Source: Apostichopus japonicus (Eukaryota > Echinodermata > Holothuroidea > Aspidochirotida > Stichopodidae). Taken from it: 64,000 bases of DNA. How positions within the stretch are numbered: the first letter of the stretch is position 1; every line of letters starts with the position of its first letter. Both the position numbers and the translations under genes were made by a program. The stretch is taken from NCBI RefSeq assembly GCF_037975245.1, contig NC_092578.1:19922821-19986820 (forward strand), written 5' to 3'. Below the pieces are notes generated by a model, which worked only from the letters and a program-made list of their open reading frames with translations, ran no database searches and was not told where the DNA came from. Shown here piece by piece: positions 54,901 to 64,000 of this stretch.

Positions 54901-57900
54901 AATGTTGGTATCATCCAATATAGTCACCAACAGTGCTACAATTTATAATACGATTGATGCAAATAAACTCCGTAGTTGAATTCAAAGTCACACCATGAAC
55001 AACAGATGTACACATATAGTGCAGGCTTGAAACTTTGTGAACAAAGAAATGATCCAAATTTCACCTTGATAGTATGTGATGTTTTCTGGATTGTATTTAA
55101 CCCTAGACAACCTGTTAATTGTGTGTAGTGCAATGATGTTAACCACAAACATCTCTTACTCAGATTCAGGTGTCTTAACATCATCTGGTTTCAAGAGAGA
55201 TTGATGGGATTAAGTAGAAATTAACATAGAAACTCATCCAAAGGTCTCCCTTTGTGTGCTTTAAACTTCATGTAAAAATAATACGGAGTGTTAGCTCAGT
55301 GGTTAACACCGGTGCCTTTCAATCATAAGGTCCCCGGTTCGAGTCACTCCCAGATTAATGTATGTCGTCCAGTTACAGAGTTGTTGACAATTAACAATTC
55401 ATAATCATGGACGTTAAATATGAATGTGAGAGACTGACTTCGGTCAGCTTGCGGCTTTGATAAGCCAATTAGGCTTCTTCGCGAGTTCCTGCTTGCAGGA
55501 GGATCTAATATACATAAGCTTGTACCGCAACTGTATCCTTTGCTTTGATATCTTCCTATTTAGCTCATTTCTTTGAAATACTTACATCCACAAAAAATGG
55601 GGGAAAGGGGGGGGGCAGTAGCACAACTTTTAAATCAAATGAAGTTTTTTTTTATTGACTTTTCTTTAATTTAATCATTTAAACAAATATTTATACAATA
55701 CTTACATCCCCAACAAAGCCAATGGCACCACTTTCAAAGTAAATAGTGTTGAATGATTTGTCAAACCAACGGTCCTGGCAGTTAATGCCTGACAGGTCAG
55801 CTAGAAATAGCTATAGGGCAATTAAAGAAACAAATTAATTAATGTAATTAAAAACAGCCTTGTTACAATTACCCAATATGAATTGGGTGATAATAATCAT
55901 ATCTGGTTTGATATATGACAAGAAATAATCTTTGTTTGACATTCTCAGATAAATAGTTTAATTCATATATCTGGTTTAACTTTAAATCAAGCTCACATGT
56001 TGAAGTTAAGCCATAAAAAACTGGCCATTCAAATAAAACTTTTAGTTTAGTTTATCTTTGGATGAAAGGTACAATCTAAAGTGTGAATTTTGCACAGCAA
56101 TTGTCACCTTTAAGAATTTGGTTATTCACAAAACTGTGACGGTACCAAAGTTTGTTTACAAAAACTGCTATCTATCATTCCATCTTCATAATTGTGTTGT
56201 AATTTGACCATTTCTATAGCATTTTGGTTCACAATAAGTGATATATTATTCCCAGGCTTAATCTGACCAAAGATTTGCTTGAAACAGATCAAGCCATGAA
56301 GTATAAAACTTGTAAAGTTTGGGACAAAAGTGATACCAAATACTGATAAGAGAAAGCAGAAAAGTGTCTCATACATTTTAAAGATCATTCTAGATGTGTG
56401 GAATATATCACCCACTCTTGACCCAACACACACACACACCCAATGTTATGTTGCTTGCCCCTCACCCACCCCCAACCCAGCTCACACACACCCAATGTTA
56501 TGTTGCTTGCCCCTCACCCACCCCCAACCCAGCTCACACACACCCAATGTTATGTTGTCTTGCCCCTCACCCACCCCTAACCCAGCTCACACACACCCAA
56601 TGTTATGTTGCTTGCCCCTCACCCACCCCCAACCCAGCTCACACACACCCAATGTTATGTTGCTTGCCCCTCACCCACCCCCAACCCAGCTCACACACAC
56701 CCAATGTTATGTTGCTTGCCCCTCACCCACCCCCAACCCAGCTCACACACACCCAATGTTATGTTGTCTTGCCCCTCACCCACCCCTAACCCAGCTCACA
56801 CACACCCAATGTTATGTTGCTTGCCCCTCACCCACCCCCAACCCAGCTCACACACACCCAATGTTATGTTGTCTTGCCCCTCACCCACCCCTAACCCAGC
56901 CCACACACACCCAATGTTATGTTGCTTGCCCCTCACCCACCCCCAACCCAGCTCACACACACCCAATGTTATGTTGTCTTGCCCCTCACCCACCCCCAAC
57001 CCAGCACAAACACACACACACCATGTTGTCTTGCCCCTCACCCACCCCCAACCCAGCACAAACACACACACACCATGTTGTCTTGCCCCTCACCCACCCC
57101 CAACCCAGCACAAACACACACACACCATGTTGTCTTTGCTGTTGGATATAGTAAAAACCGATAGCAAGTAAATCTTTACTTCAAACTATCAGTTTTATGC
57201 TTTGCTATGAACTCATCTTGCACAATAACACTGGAAACAGTCATTTGAAATGAACAGCCTAACTAAAATAAAACAATGTTCATGTTGATTTTTACCTCTG
57301 AAAGGTTTTTTGGATTTTCATTATCAAGTGAGACAGCAATAATCGCTGACTGGATGGTCTCCAAGTGATTCTGGTTAATTGGATCCAAACAAAGTAAGTG
57401 TTCATAAGTCTGTAATTGAGATGCAAAAATAGTATTAATAAAAATAATTAAAATAAAATATTGACATGAATATTTTGCTATAAAACCTAATGACACTAAT
57501 AAACTTCTGGAAAATAGGAGAATGTTCTCATGTTTGAAGAGAATGTGCTCACATTATAGGAAAATGTTCTCATGTTATAGGAGAATTTTCTCATGTTGAA
57601 GAAGAATGTTCTCATGTTATAGGAGAATGTTTTCATGTTATTGGAGAATGTTCTCATGTTATAGGATAATCCTATTCTCACATTATAGGAGAATGTTTTC
57701 ACAATCTGTTAACCAGCAGCTTTGCTTCCTTGGTATGTGAGCTAATTACAGTTGTGCTGTTATTTTAACTGAAGCCCTTAGTTGAAGGTTATGAGTCTTA
57801 CATGAAGTGCAATGTAAAAATCAAAAGAATTATTTGAACTCATTACCATAAAAGTGTCCTTTATTTGATACATCAAAACATTACTAACTGATATAATCTT

Positions 57901-60900
57901 TGCTGATTATTTTATAACCAAAACATAAGGACACACCAATAATAACATCAGAACAGCTCTAATAGCAAACTATTATCTACTGCCTCTATAAGTATTACTA
58001 ATTCTGCTGAACCTGCGTAATTAAACGTAAACTTTTAATATTAATGGATTATAAATATGAATAATTAACCTGAGCCCATGATGTCCTATCATCAGCAGTT
58101 AATACTCCTATACCTTGACCACTCTTGGCACTGTTCTCTTTGATGTAGGTTAGCTGACTGTAAAATATGAGAAGAGTAGCTTTAGAGATACCTATATGAC
58201 TTATATATGATATATGCTGATATGTTACCACTTATGATTATGGTCATAGGGAGGTACATCACTCTGAAACATGTGTAGTTAGGCAGTAGTGACTACACGC
58301 GTCCATACCCTTCCCTAGTAGTCTGGCCACCCATACCTCCCCTGTATTCTGGCCACCCTCCCCTTCCCTGCATTCTGGCCACCCTTCCCTCCCCTGTATT
58401 CTGGCCACCCTTCCCTTCCCTGTATTCTGGCCACCCTCCCCCCTGTATTCTGGCCACCCTCCCCTCCCCTGTATTCTGGCCACCCTTCCCTCCCCTGTAT
58501 TCTGGCCACCATTCCCTCCCCTGTATTCTGGCCACCCTTCCCTCCCCTGTATTCTGGCCACCATTCCCTCTTCTGTATTCTGGCCACCCTTCCCTCCCCT
58601 GTATTCTGGCCACCCTTCCCTCCCCTGTATTCTGGCCACCATTCCCTCCCCTGTATTCTGGCTACCCTTCCCTTCCCTGTATTCTGGCCACCCTTCCCTC
58701 CCCTGTATTCTGGCCACCCTCCCCTCCCCTGTATTCTGGCCACCCTCCCCTCCCCTGTATTCTGGCCACCCTTCCCTCCCCTGTATTCTGGCCACCATTC
58801 CCTCCCCTGTATTCTGGCTACCCTTCCCTTCCCTGTATTCTGGCCACCCTTCCCTCCCCTGTATTCTGGCCACCCTCCCCTCCCCTGTATTCTGGCCACC
58901 CTTCCCTCCCCTGTATTCTGGCCACCATTCCCTCCCCTGTATTCTGGCCACCATTCCCTCACCTGTATTCTGGCTACCCTTCCTTACCCTGTATTCTGGC
59001 CACCCTTCCCTCCCCTGTATTCTGGCCACCCTTCCCTCCCCTGTATTCTGGCCACCCTTCCCTCCCCTGTATTCTGGCCACCGTTCCCTCCCCTGTATTC
59101 TGGCCACTGTTTGGCCCTTTTCCATAGCTATAAGACTGTAAGATATGCTTTACATAATTAAAAAATCCTTGGACCGTGATATACCTTACAGGCATTCCAT
59201 AACAATGCTATATAGCCACTCTAAAAAACTTGGCACCTAATGCCTTCCCATTAACCTCCTATCCCCTTCTATCATTTTGAATACCACTGCATATATACCC
59301 CCTTGCCCTAGCTGATGTTTGAATCAGAGTATCATTCAATACATCACAACAAATTGAGTAACAAAGGGAGCTATAACAGCTAGTTCTACTGGTTTTCCTT
59401 ATCCTTTACCCAGTCCTCCCATTTCCCTCCCGCCCTCCTCCTGCCCCCCCCCTCCCTGCCCTCCTCACTCACACACACACACATAGTTTCACTATTCCTG
59501 CAAGTATAGTTATCATTCTGCCAATAAATTGCCACAATTGTTTAACACACTTATTAGTAACCGATATGTAAAATGACATTGAACAAGAAATGTTTCCATG
59601 ACAATAACAGTGACTCCAATTCTCCATAGCAACAGATTGTTACCATATCACATGATGTGGTACTAGAGTACATATTAAGCAGCATTTGACTCACCGTAAG
59701 ATTTCATATGATCCAAACTGCTCTTCATTTTCATCAAACATTTCCATCTTAAATATGTGACCATTGCAAAAAACAACCATATGGTTTGGACAAGGCCCTT
59801 CACTCACTGTAAGGTGGAAGGTACAGAAACAAACACATGTATTTAAAATAATTACAGGTGACATAATGATGTCATTTGTAACTCACAAGCCATTATGGTC
59901 TATATATCAGTGGTCCCTCAATAAACAACGTTTCGTTGAAGCTTCCATAAAATGTTTTGCTATTCAAGTCTTCATAAGACTTACTTTGTAAACTAAATTG
60001 CAGCCTCTTAACTATATGAGTTGCAGGTTGAGACAAACGATGAACATTGATTTGGTTCAAGCACTTAGATTTTGATATGTGCAAAAGATGGGCTTGCACT
60101 ACTGTGGAGATGACTAAGGTGATGTTAAAACATTCAGACCTTGAGATTGTAGAAGAGAGACAAAACTGAGTCAAATTAAATTACTTGCCTTCCCCCCCCC
60201 CACCCCCAGGCAAAAGAACACGAACAAATACAATACTATTTTATGCACCTGTTTTAAAGTATCTGGCCACTCCATCCTTTGGTTCACCTGGAACCCTGGA
60301 GGTACTAAAGAAAAACCGATATTGGTGCATTGAAAATACTTTGTCACCTTTGCCACTTCTCATAACTGGAAGTTTTTCCCTGCAACACAAACAGACAGTA
60401 ATATAAAAGGTACATTAATATTAAAGGTACATTCCATAATTTGCCAAACATGACAGTAAGCTGGACTATTAGCAAATACTTTGTTTGTGTGTAGTGCAAT
60501 AATAATCTATCAGGGATTGGGGTTGGAAGGGGGTTATGAGTTTGTGAGTGGCAAACTATTAATGCTGTTCACAACACTAAAGGATGATTTAAGGCAGAAT
60601 CTTAGTTTCAATATGTCATAATTCAAGAAAGGAAACATGGGTGCTATGGTAATTGCTTCTATGCTATTCTGGTTTTCATATAGAGGTTAGCTTCAAAATT
60701 TGCTCCAGCTGGAATGCTGGATAACATCAGTTCCTCAGTGTAGGCCTAAATGTGATTGTTCATCCATCGTTTTAGTAATTCTAATAACTTAGCTAAAACA
60801 TATTCTGTTAACTTGATTCATTGAAACGTTTTATTTGAAGCCATGAAAGTTTTATATTTTCCCACAGAGTTTTGTGTTGTATATTAGAAACTGACCTAAT

Positions 60901-61352
60901 TCTCTGTGTTAAACTAGGCAGTCCAGCCACTATAATTGATGACTCTTAGGTGTTGAAAGGGTTGTTCCTCAAAAACTAAATTTGGTAGTAGCCATCTTGA
61001 ATAATCTACAACATATCAACATTAATTTGTGAATAAAGTCTTTTAATTCATAACAACTAAGATGTTTTTACACAATTTATGACAATGACTGGAAATTAGG
61101 AAACCACATCATTTGTACATGAGCAAAATTAAAGACACATTTCAACGTGCAACATGTTTACTTACTTTCTAATTATGTCAAAGTATTTTGTCACAGTCCA
61201 GGTACTTTTTGCAGTCCTCAACAGTTGAGTACCTTCCCTTGGTGCCCAGAGGTGTGTGGTAGATGGGGCCGATCCTACCATGCTACCAAGGACAGCTATG
61301 GGGGCTCTGTTTCGAAGATATGCCAAGTCTTCCCACCACTCCTCCAGCTACA

Positions 61353-61405
<53 letters not shown>

Positions 61406-62030
61406 ATATATAATATAATCAATCATAAAAAATTAATTATATTGTAACATGAATAGCAGCATCAGATTTTGTTACATATAAAAAGAACATAGAACCAATC
61501 AGGTAGTTGGGAGTTGGACTGTAATATAGTGTTACCAGCAATTCTAGCTTGTTGATTGGGTAGGAGGAGAGTCTGTTTGTGTAAAATTCCTTAATTTTGT
61601 AAATCTTGAGGGTGTAGGATCTGTGTGTCCGGCATGTAAATGCTTTTCCATTTATTTCCTGTTCTGTGTAATCTATGATCAATTAAACTGAACATACTAA
61701 AATTTGACCAACTGTATCTGATCTGAACTTTTCTCATTTCTGTCTTTTCCCCAAAAAACTTGAGACACAAAAGGCAACATCTACATCTCCCTGTTGGTCC
61801 AGGTAGTCACATGAACCTTTAAGGTAAAGGCAATCAGTTTGTTTTGTGAATGTCCCACATTTCAGGGTTCACTTATAATAACCAGTTAACAAATGAATTA
61901 CTTACCCAGTTCTTTGAAGATTTGGCTTTTGCTTCTAGTTTTTGCTGCAACTCTTTTCCAACATCTTTGCTGAACTCATCAACAATCTTCTCTGTCTCTT
62001 GATACTCTTCGACAGTAATGAATGGTTTCA
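45788..62030 (-). CDS. CRAT: Carnitine O-acetyltransferase-like enzyme, copy B (exons 2-15; exon 1 not in window)
   Basis: Fourteen exons in consistent phase give about 572 residues to the stop: 62030-61906, 61347-61166, 60379-60249, 59806-59695, 58157-58070, 57409-57296, 55810-55706, 54633-54550, 54022-53912, 51776-51646, 51346-51223, 50483-50311, 50177-50058 and 45908-45788. With the missing first exon (about 36 residues, judged from copy A) the length fits the family (about 600-640). The family moves short acyl groups between CoA and carnitine, buffering acetyl-CoA in mitochondria and peroxisomes. Present are NRWFDK-type CQDRWFDKSF, the catalytic His (GD|HCPYEG), GRTATIR, DRHLLGL, STS and the C-terminal S-x-x-T-C-x-E-T. 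The Thr in GRT and Arg in DRHLL are the carnitine-type residues; choline acetyltransferase has Val and Asn there. The C-terminus …ECKL fits a peroxisomal PTS1. Acyl chain preference cannot be read. Confidence 0.9.
46020..46905. repeat. GGT-rich minisatellite; 112-bp units then degenerate part
   Basis: Three and a third 112-bp units (gtaaatgtatacagtagtgg recurs at 46055, 46167, 46279 and 46391) are followed by about 500 bp of ggtggtagt/gatgtttgtg variants. The valine- and threonine-rich reading frames on both strands are by-products. It lies in the last intron of copy B. Confidence 0.93.
47565..48150. repeat. 58-bp minisatellite
   Basis: About ten units of gagagggtcaaaactcagtt, atatagggtgacatccttac, tggcccagtgcaaacaat. 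Shortened units lacking atatagggtg occur twice at a fixed spacing, showing block duplication. Confidence 0.92.
48151..49214. other. Part of the last intron of copy B, nothing recognised
   Basis: AT-rich sequence without visible coding or repeat structure. Confidence 0.45.
49215..49540. repeat. Dispersed repeat, copy 2 (pairs with 10657-11040)
   Basis: The same order of shared blocks as copy 1 (gtgaagaatcgcgca, gaatgaggtgtaacag, gttagacaccaccatcg, gataacaaggtatcacg, cattttgtagcgaca), with different short indels. It begins ttaaagtgagtgaag. Confidence 0.75.
50058..50177 (-). CDS. CRAT: Copy B exon 14 (STS motif)
   Basis: 120 nt, reading GGGGNFVLSTSLLGYWAGNG and then GVAPMKEDGYAIFYNLCKE. S-T-S and D-G-Y-x-x-x-Y are family motifs. 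The Gly run after the splice site is unusual. Confidence 0.9.
50311..50483 (-). CDS. CRAT: Copy B exon 13 (DRHLLGL motif)
   Basis: 173 nt, reading NGDKLDLMRAAVTTHMVLGS, then QAMEGQGCDRHLLGLYAVSE, then DLPEIFTDPSF after a short acidic stretch. Arg in DRHLLGL binds the carnitine carboxylate in known carnitine acyltransferases. Confidence 0.94.
50484..51222. other. Intron, nothing recognised
   Basis: AT-rich, with a poly-C run near 50840 and a short direct repeat (cccatcatgcaatatacat) at 50618-50655. Confidence 0.5.
51223..51346 (-). CDS. CRAT: Copy B exon 12 (GRT motif)
   Basis: 124 nt, reading LGPCYETATTRQFYHGRTAT and then IRTCSSEVADWCKAMNDPAA. Y-E-[TS]-A-x-x-R-x-F-x-x-G-R-T-x-x-I-R is the family core. 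Thr in GRT is the carnitine-type residue. Confidence 0.94.
51646..51776 (-). CDS. CRAT: Copy B exon 11
   Basis: 131 nt, reading AAKCDVYCSCFPLYGRVWVK to WMQLAIQLTYFTKHSK. P-D-x-[FW]-x-Q-x-A-x-Q-L is the family motif. Confidence 0.9.
52165..53430. repeat. 64/37-bp composite minisatellite
   Basis: Long units (agctacagaaacagctagat, aatatatgtagaacactata, gctagctccctgtctaaacc, aggc) alternate with short ones (agaacactatagctagctcc, ctgtctaaaccaggc). The long-short pattern repeats regularly, so the array grew in larger blocks. It lies in the intron between exons 10 and 11 of copy B. Confidence 0.93.
53912..54022 (-). CDS. CRAT: Copy B exon 10
   Basis: 111 nt, reading GKPDVRTDGAVPQELIFVID and then EKVKQAQIHAKDTYVKL. 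Donor GTAGGT, also weak in copy A, so the unusual donor is shared by both paralogues. Confidence 0.88.
54225..54470. repeat. About 25-bp minisatellite
   Basis: About nine units of aacaatagcaaaatggtcat(cagcta). Confidence 0.88.
54550..54633 (-). CDS. CRAT: Copy B exon 9 (catalytic histidine)
   Basis: 84 nt, reading HCPYEGIIGTIFNTWADEII and then ARTTTDWM. The exon border falls exactly before the catalytic His. H-x-P-[FY]-[DE]-G is nearer to choline acetyltransferase style than to vertebrate CRAT at this spot. Confidence 0.92.
54634..55280. other. Intron, nothing recognised
   Basis: AT-rich sequence upstream of the SINE. No coding or RNA signal was seen. Confidence 0.4.
55283..55505 (+). mobile_element. 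tRNA-derived SINE
   Basis: The head ggagtgttagctcagtggtt (A box) and ggttcgagtc (B box) is spaced like a tRNA promoter, with ggagtg/cactcc able to pair as an acceptor stem. The T stem does not pair, so it is not a working tRNA. The body ends gcggctttgataagcc and gcgagttcctgcttgcagga. The same cctgcttgcaggagga tail appears at 19849 before (atac)n. Confidence 0.78.
55706..55810 (-). CDS. CRAT: Copy B exon 8 (RWFDK motif)
   Basis: 105 nt, reading LFLADLSGINCQDRWFDKSF and then NTIYFESGAIGFVGD. Phase 0 at both ends. Donor GTAAGT. Confidence 0.93.
56425..57130. repeat. 52-bp minisatellite
   Basis: About 13 units of cacacccaatgttatgttgc, ttgcccctcacccaccccca, acccagctca. The last three units have acaaacacacacacaccatg in place of the standard join. 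The His/Pro-rich frames across it are by-products. Confidence 0.93.
57296..57409 (-). CDS. CRAT: Copy B exon 7 (no counterpart in copy A)
   Basis: 114 nt, reading TYEHLLCLDPINQNHLETIQ and then SAIIAVSLDNENPKNLSE. It matches the N-x-x-x-L-x-x-I-x-x-x-I-x-x-V-x-L-D segment of relatives. Confidence 0.9.
57515..57705. repeat. About 21-bp minisatellite
   Basis: About nine units of aggagaatgttctcatgtta(t). The inverted part gagaatgttctc makes each unit self-complementary. Confidence 0.9.
58070..58157 (-). CDS. CRAT: Copy B exon 6 (no counterpart in copy A)
   Basis: 88 nt, reading QLTYIKENSAKSGQGIGVLT and then ADDRTSWAQ. G-x-L-T-x-x-x-R-x-x-W-A is highly conserved in the family. Confidence 0.93.
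58300..59115. repeat. 26-bp minisatellite, about 31 units
   Basis: Unit tggccacccttccctcccct(gtattc), with a/t and c/t changes shared in blocks. Strongly strand-asymmetric (pyrimidine-rich on +). It lies in the copy B intron between exons 5 and 6. Confidence 0.94.
59695..59806 (-). CDS. CRAT: Copy B exon 5 (no counterpart in copy A)
   Basis: 112 nt, reading SEGPCPNHMVVFCNGHIFKM and then EMFDENEEQFGSYEIL. It matches the H-I-x-V-x-x-x-x-x-F-x-x-x-V strand region of the family. Donor GTGAGT. Confidence 0.88.
60249..60379 (-). CDS. CRAT: Copy B exon 4
   Basis: 131 nt, reading EKLPVMRSGKGDKVFSMHQY and then FFFSTSRVPGEPKDGVARYF after an R. S-x-R-x-P-G-x-P-x-D is the family motif. The donor reads GTGCAT, weaker than the others. 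Confidence 0.88.
60400..61165. other. Intron, nothing recognised
   Basis: AT-rich. No repeat or coding signal was seen. Confidence 0.4.
61166..61347 (-). CDS. CRAT: Copy B exon 3
   Basis: 182 nt, reading LEEWWEDLAYLRNRAPIAVL to TVTKYFDIIRK. W-W-x-x-x-A-Y-L-x-x-R is conserved. An (AT)n tract (61354-61405) lies just upstream of the acceptor. Confidence 0.92.
61354..61405. repeat. (AT)n microsatellite beside copy B exon 3
   Basis: About 50 bp of (at)n directly before the exon 3 acceptor. Copy A has its long (AT)n beside exon 8 instead. Confidence 0.93.
61906..62030 (-). CDS. CRAT: Copy B exon 2
   Basis: 125 nt, reading KPFITVEEYQETEKIVDEFS to LEAKAKSSKNW, with a GTAAGT donor. The first about 20 nt and the acceptor of this exon are the seed of the 75-bp array immediately upstream. 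It starts in phase 1, so an upstream exon is required. Confidence 0.9.
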
Positions 62031-63652
62031 CTGGAGGAAGCAATGCAACAATATACATTCATTATAACAACAAATGGTACTCTTATACAGTAATGAATGG
62101 TTTCACTGAAGGAAGCAAAGCAACAATATACATTCATTATAACAACAAATGGTACTCTTCTACAGTAATGAATGGTTTCACTGGAGGAAGCAATGCAACA
62201 ATATACATTCATTATAACAACAAATGGTACTCTTATACAGTAATGAATGGTTTCACTGAAGGAAGCAAAGCAACAATATACATTCATTATAACAACAAAT
62301 GGTACTCTTCTACAGTAATGAATGGTTTCACTGAAGGAAGCAAAGCAACAATATACATTCATTATAACAACAAATGGTACTCTTATACAGTAATGAATGG
62401 TTTCACTGAAGGAAGCAAAGCAACAATATACATTCATTATAACAACAAATGGTACTCTTATACAGTAATGAATGGTTTCACTGGAGGAAGCAAAGCAACA
62501 ATATACATTCATTATAACAACAAATGGTACTCTTATACAGTAATGAATGGTTTCACTGGAGGAAGCAAAGCAACAATATACATTCATTATAACAACAAAT
62601 GGTACTCTTATACAGTAATGAATGGTTTCACTGGAGGAAGCAATGCAACAATATACATTCATTATAACAACAAATGGTACTCTTATACAGTAATGAATGG
62701 TTTCACTGGAGGAAGCAATGCAACAATATACATTCATTATAACAACAAATGGTACTCTTATACAGTAATGAATGGTTTCACTGGAGGAAGCAAAGCAACA
62801 ATATACATTCATTATAACAACAAATGGTACACTTATACAGTAATGAATGGTTTCACTGAAGGAAGCAAAGCAACAATATACATTCATTATAACAACAAAT
62901 GGTACTCTTATACAGTAATGAATGGTTTCACTGGAGGAAGCAAAGCAACAATATACATTCATTATAACAACAAATGGTACTCTTTTACAGTAATGAATGG
63001 TTTCACTGAAGGAAGCAATGCAACAATATACATTCATTATAACAACAAATGGTACTCTTATACAGTAATGAATGGTTTCACTGAAGGAAGCAAAGCAACA
63101 ATATACATTCATTATAACAACAAATGGTACTCTTTTACAGTAATGAATGGTTTCACTGAAGGAAGCAATGCAACAATATACATTCATTATAACAACAAAT
63201 GGTACTCTTATACAGTAATGAATGGTTTCACTGAAGGAAGCAAAGCAACAATATACATTCATTATAACAACAAATGGTACTCTTATACAGTAATGAATGG
63301 TTTCACTGAAGGAAGCAATGCAACAATATACATTCATTATAACAACAAATGGTACTCTTCTACAGTAATGAATGGTTTCACTGGAGGAAGCAATGCAACA
63401 ATATACATTCATTATAACAACAAATGGTACTCTTATACAGTAATGAATGGTTTCACTGAAGGAAGCAATGCAACAATATACATTCATTATAACAACAAAT
63501 GGTACTCTTCTACAGTAATGAATGGTTTCACTGGAGGAAGCAAAGCAACAATATACATTCATTATAACAACAAATGGTACTCTTATACAGTAATGAATGG
63601 TTTCACTGAAGGAAGCAAAGCAACAATATACATTCATTATAACAACAAATGG
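62012..63652. repeat. 75-bp tandem array, about 21-22 units, carrying the exon 2 splice acceptor
   Basis: The unit is cagtaatgaatggtttcact, g(a/g)aggaagcaa(a/t)gcaac, aatatacattcattataaca, acaaatggtactctta. On the minus strand each unit contains ttgcttcc(t/c)(t/c)cag followed by TGAAACCATTCATTACTGT, the real acceptor and first 19 nt of copy B exon 2. Units differ at only a few sites, so expansion is recent. As 75 is divisible by three, frames stay open on both strands over 1.6 kb. Confidence 0.96.
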
Positions 63653-64000
63653 TCTTTAAATTTGCCTGTTAACATTTTACACTCCACTTTTTTTAGTTTT
63701 CTTAACTAACTAATGACAAACTGCAACTTTAATGACTATTCCTTTTTTTCTTATAAATTCCTGATCTCTTTATCTACATGATTTTCAATTCAAAGAGTTA
63801 CAAGTTGACTAGGGCACCGCATCATTTTATCGATCCCATGATGGTTTTATCTTTGATGTCAATGCATGAACTTGGCCTCTGGTGACGCCCCTTTTCTTAT
63901 CTCTCCCTGAGTATCTGATTTGCTCTAATTATCACCCTTGATATGTAAACAAATCAACTTCCATCATTTAATTAGAAGAAGACCTCTAATCAGCTAAAGC
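63653..64000. other. Right window end, nothing recognised
   Basis: The sequence past the 75-bp array shows no LPxLPVP-type exon. Exon 1 of copy B is therefore probably further right. Confidence 0.5.

Noticed and set aside
55283-55352. A functional tRNA gene
   Set aside because: The A and B boxes are good and the acceptor stem can pair, but the T stem and anticodon stem do not fold properly and a SINE body follows.
56330-57151. His/Pro-rich repeated frames
   Set aside because: By-product of the 52-bp minisatellite; overlapping frames are equally open.
58259-59125. A 288-codon repeated Gly/Glu/Arg frame on the minus strand
   Set aside because: A 26-bp array (78 nt per three units) inside an intron. 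The frame cycles through three readings of the same word and is not bounded by any gene signal.
62018-63709. Open frames of more than 550 codons on both strands over the 75-bp array
   Set aside because: The period is a multiple of three, so any stop-free unit stays open. The unit is built from an acceptor and intron text of copy B and has no independent gene features.

Overview
This is a eukaryotic, intron-rich, AT-rich window. Every gene recognised lies on the minus strand, so genes read from right to left. The recurring taggcctac-type motifs, the density of minisatellites, and a large mosaic adhesion GPCR (LDLa, Ig, SEA and GPS parts) suggest a marine invertebrate deuterostome, most likely an echinoderm. 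That assignment is an inference and no marker gene proves it.

Layout. (1) Positions 1 to 26354: sixteen phase-compatible exons (about 1,061 codons) of an adhesion-type GPCR. They run from a signal-peptide exon at 26249-26354, through LDLa, Ig, an unrecognised 206-codon Cys-rich segment, a second Ig, SEA, a hormone-receptor-like Cys module, GAIN and GPS, to the first three transmembrane helices. The gene leaves the window at base 1. (2) 26865-32957: a 6.1 kb near-perfect inverted repeat with arms of about 1.93 kb and a loop of about 2.2 kb. (3) 33373-43311 (perhaps from 43675): a carnitine acyltransferase copy (copy A). It keeps exons 1-4 and 8-11 but lacks recognisable exons 5-7 and 12-15. 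(4) 45788-62030: an intact carnitine acyltransferase (copy B), complete from exon 2 to the stop codon, with the carnitine-type residues, the STS motif and a peroxisomal-type C-terminus (CKL). Its first exon is not visible and probably lies beyond 64000. A and B are head-to-tail paralogues with identical exon borders and phases.

Most of the remaining DNA is repeats. There are at least twenty tandem arrays, including a 56-bp satellite of about 42 units, a 75-bp array of about 21-22 units, 26-, 52-, 58-, 62-, 64-, 103- and 112-bp arrays, and triplet and AT tracts. There are also short hAT-like DNA transposons with exact 8-bp target duplications, one nested inside another, a 941-bp terminal-inverted-repeat element with a 6-bp duplication, and a tRNA-derived SINE.

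The most unusual pattern is that three tandem duplications (103 bp, about 142 bp and 75 bp) each carry an exon-intron junction of the host gene. This multiplies splice donors or acceptors inside introns. Copy A looks like a decaying duplicate: its missing parts coincide with transposon-filled introns and with the palindrome. I see no prokaryotic-type system, no CRISPR array and no rRNA gene. No computation was run; coordinates come from reading splice sites and frames by eye.
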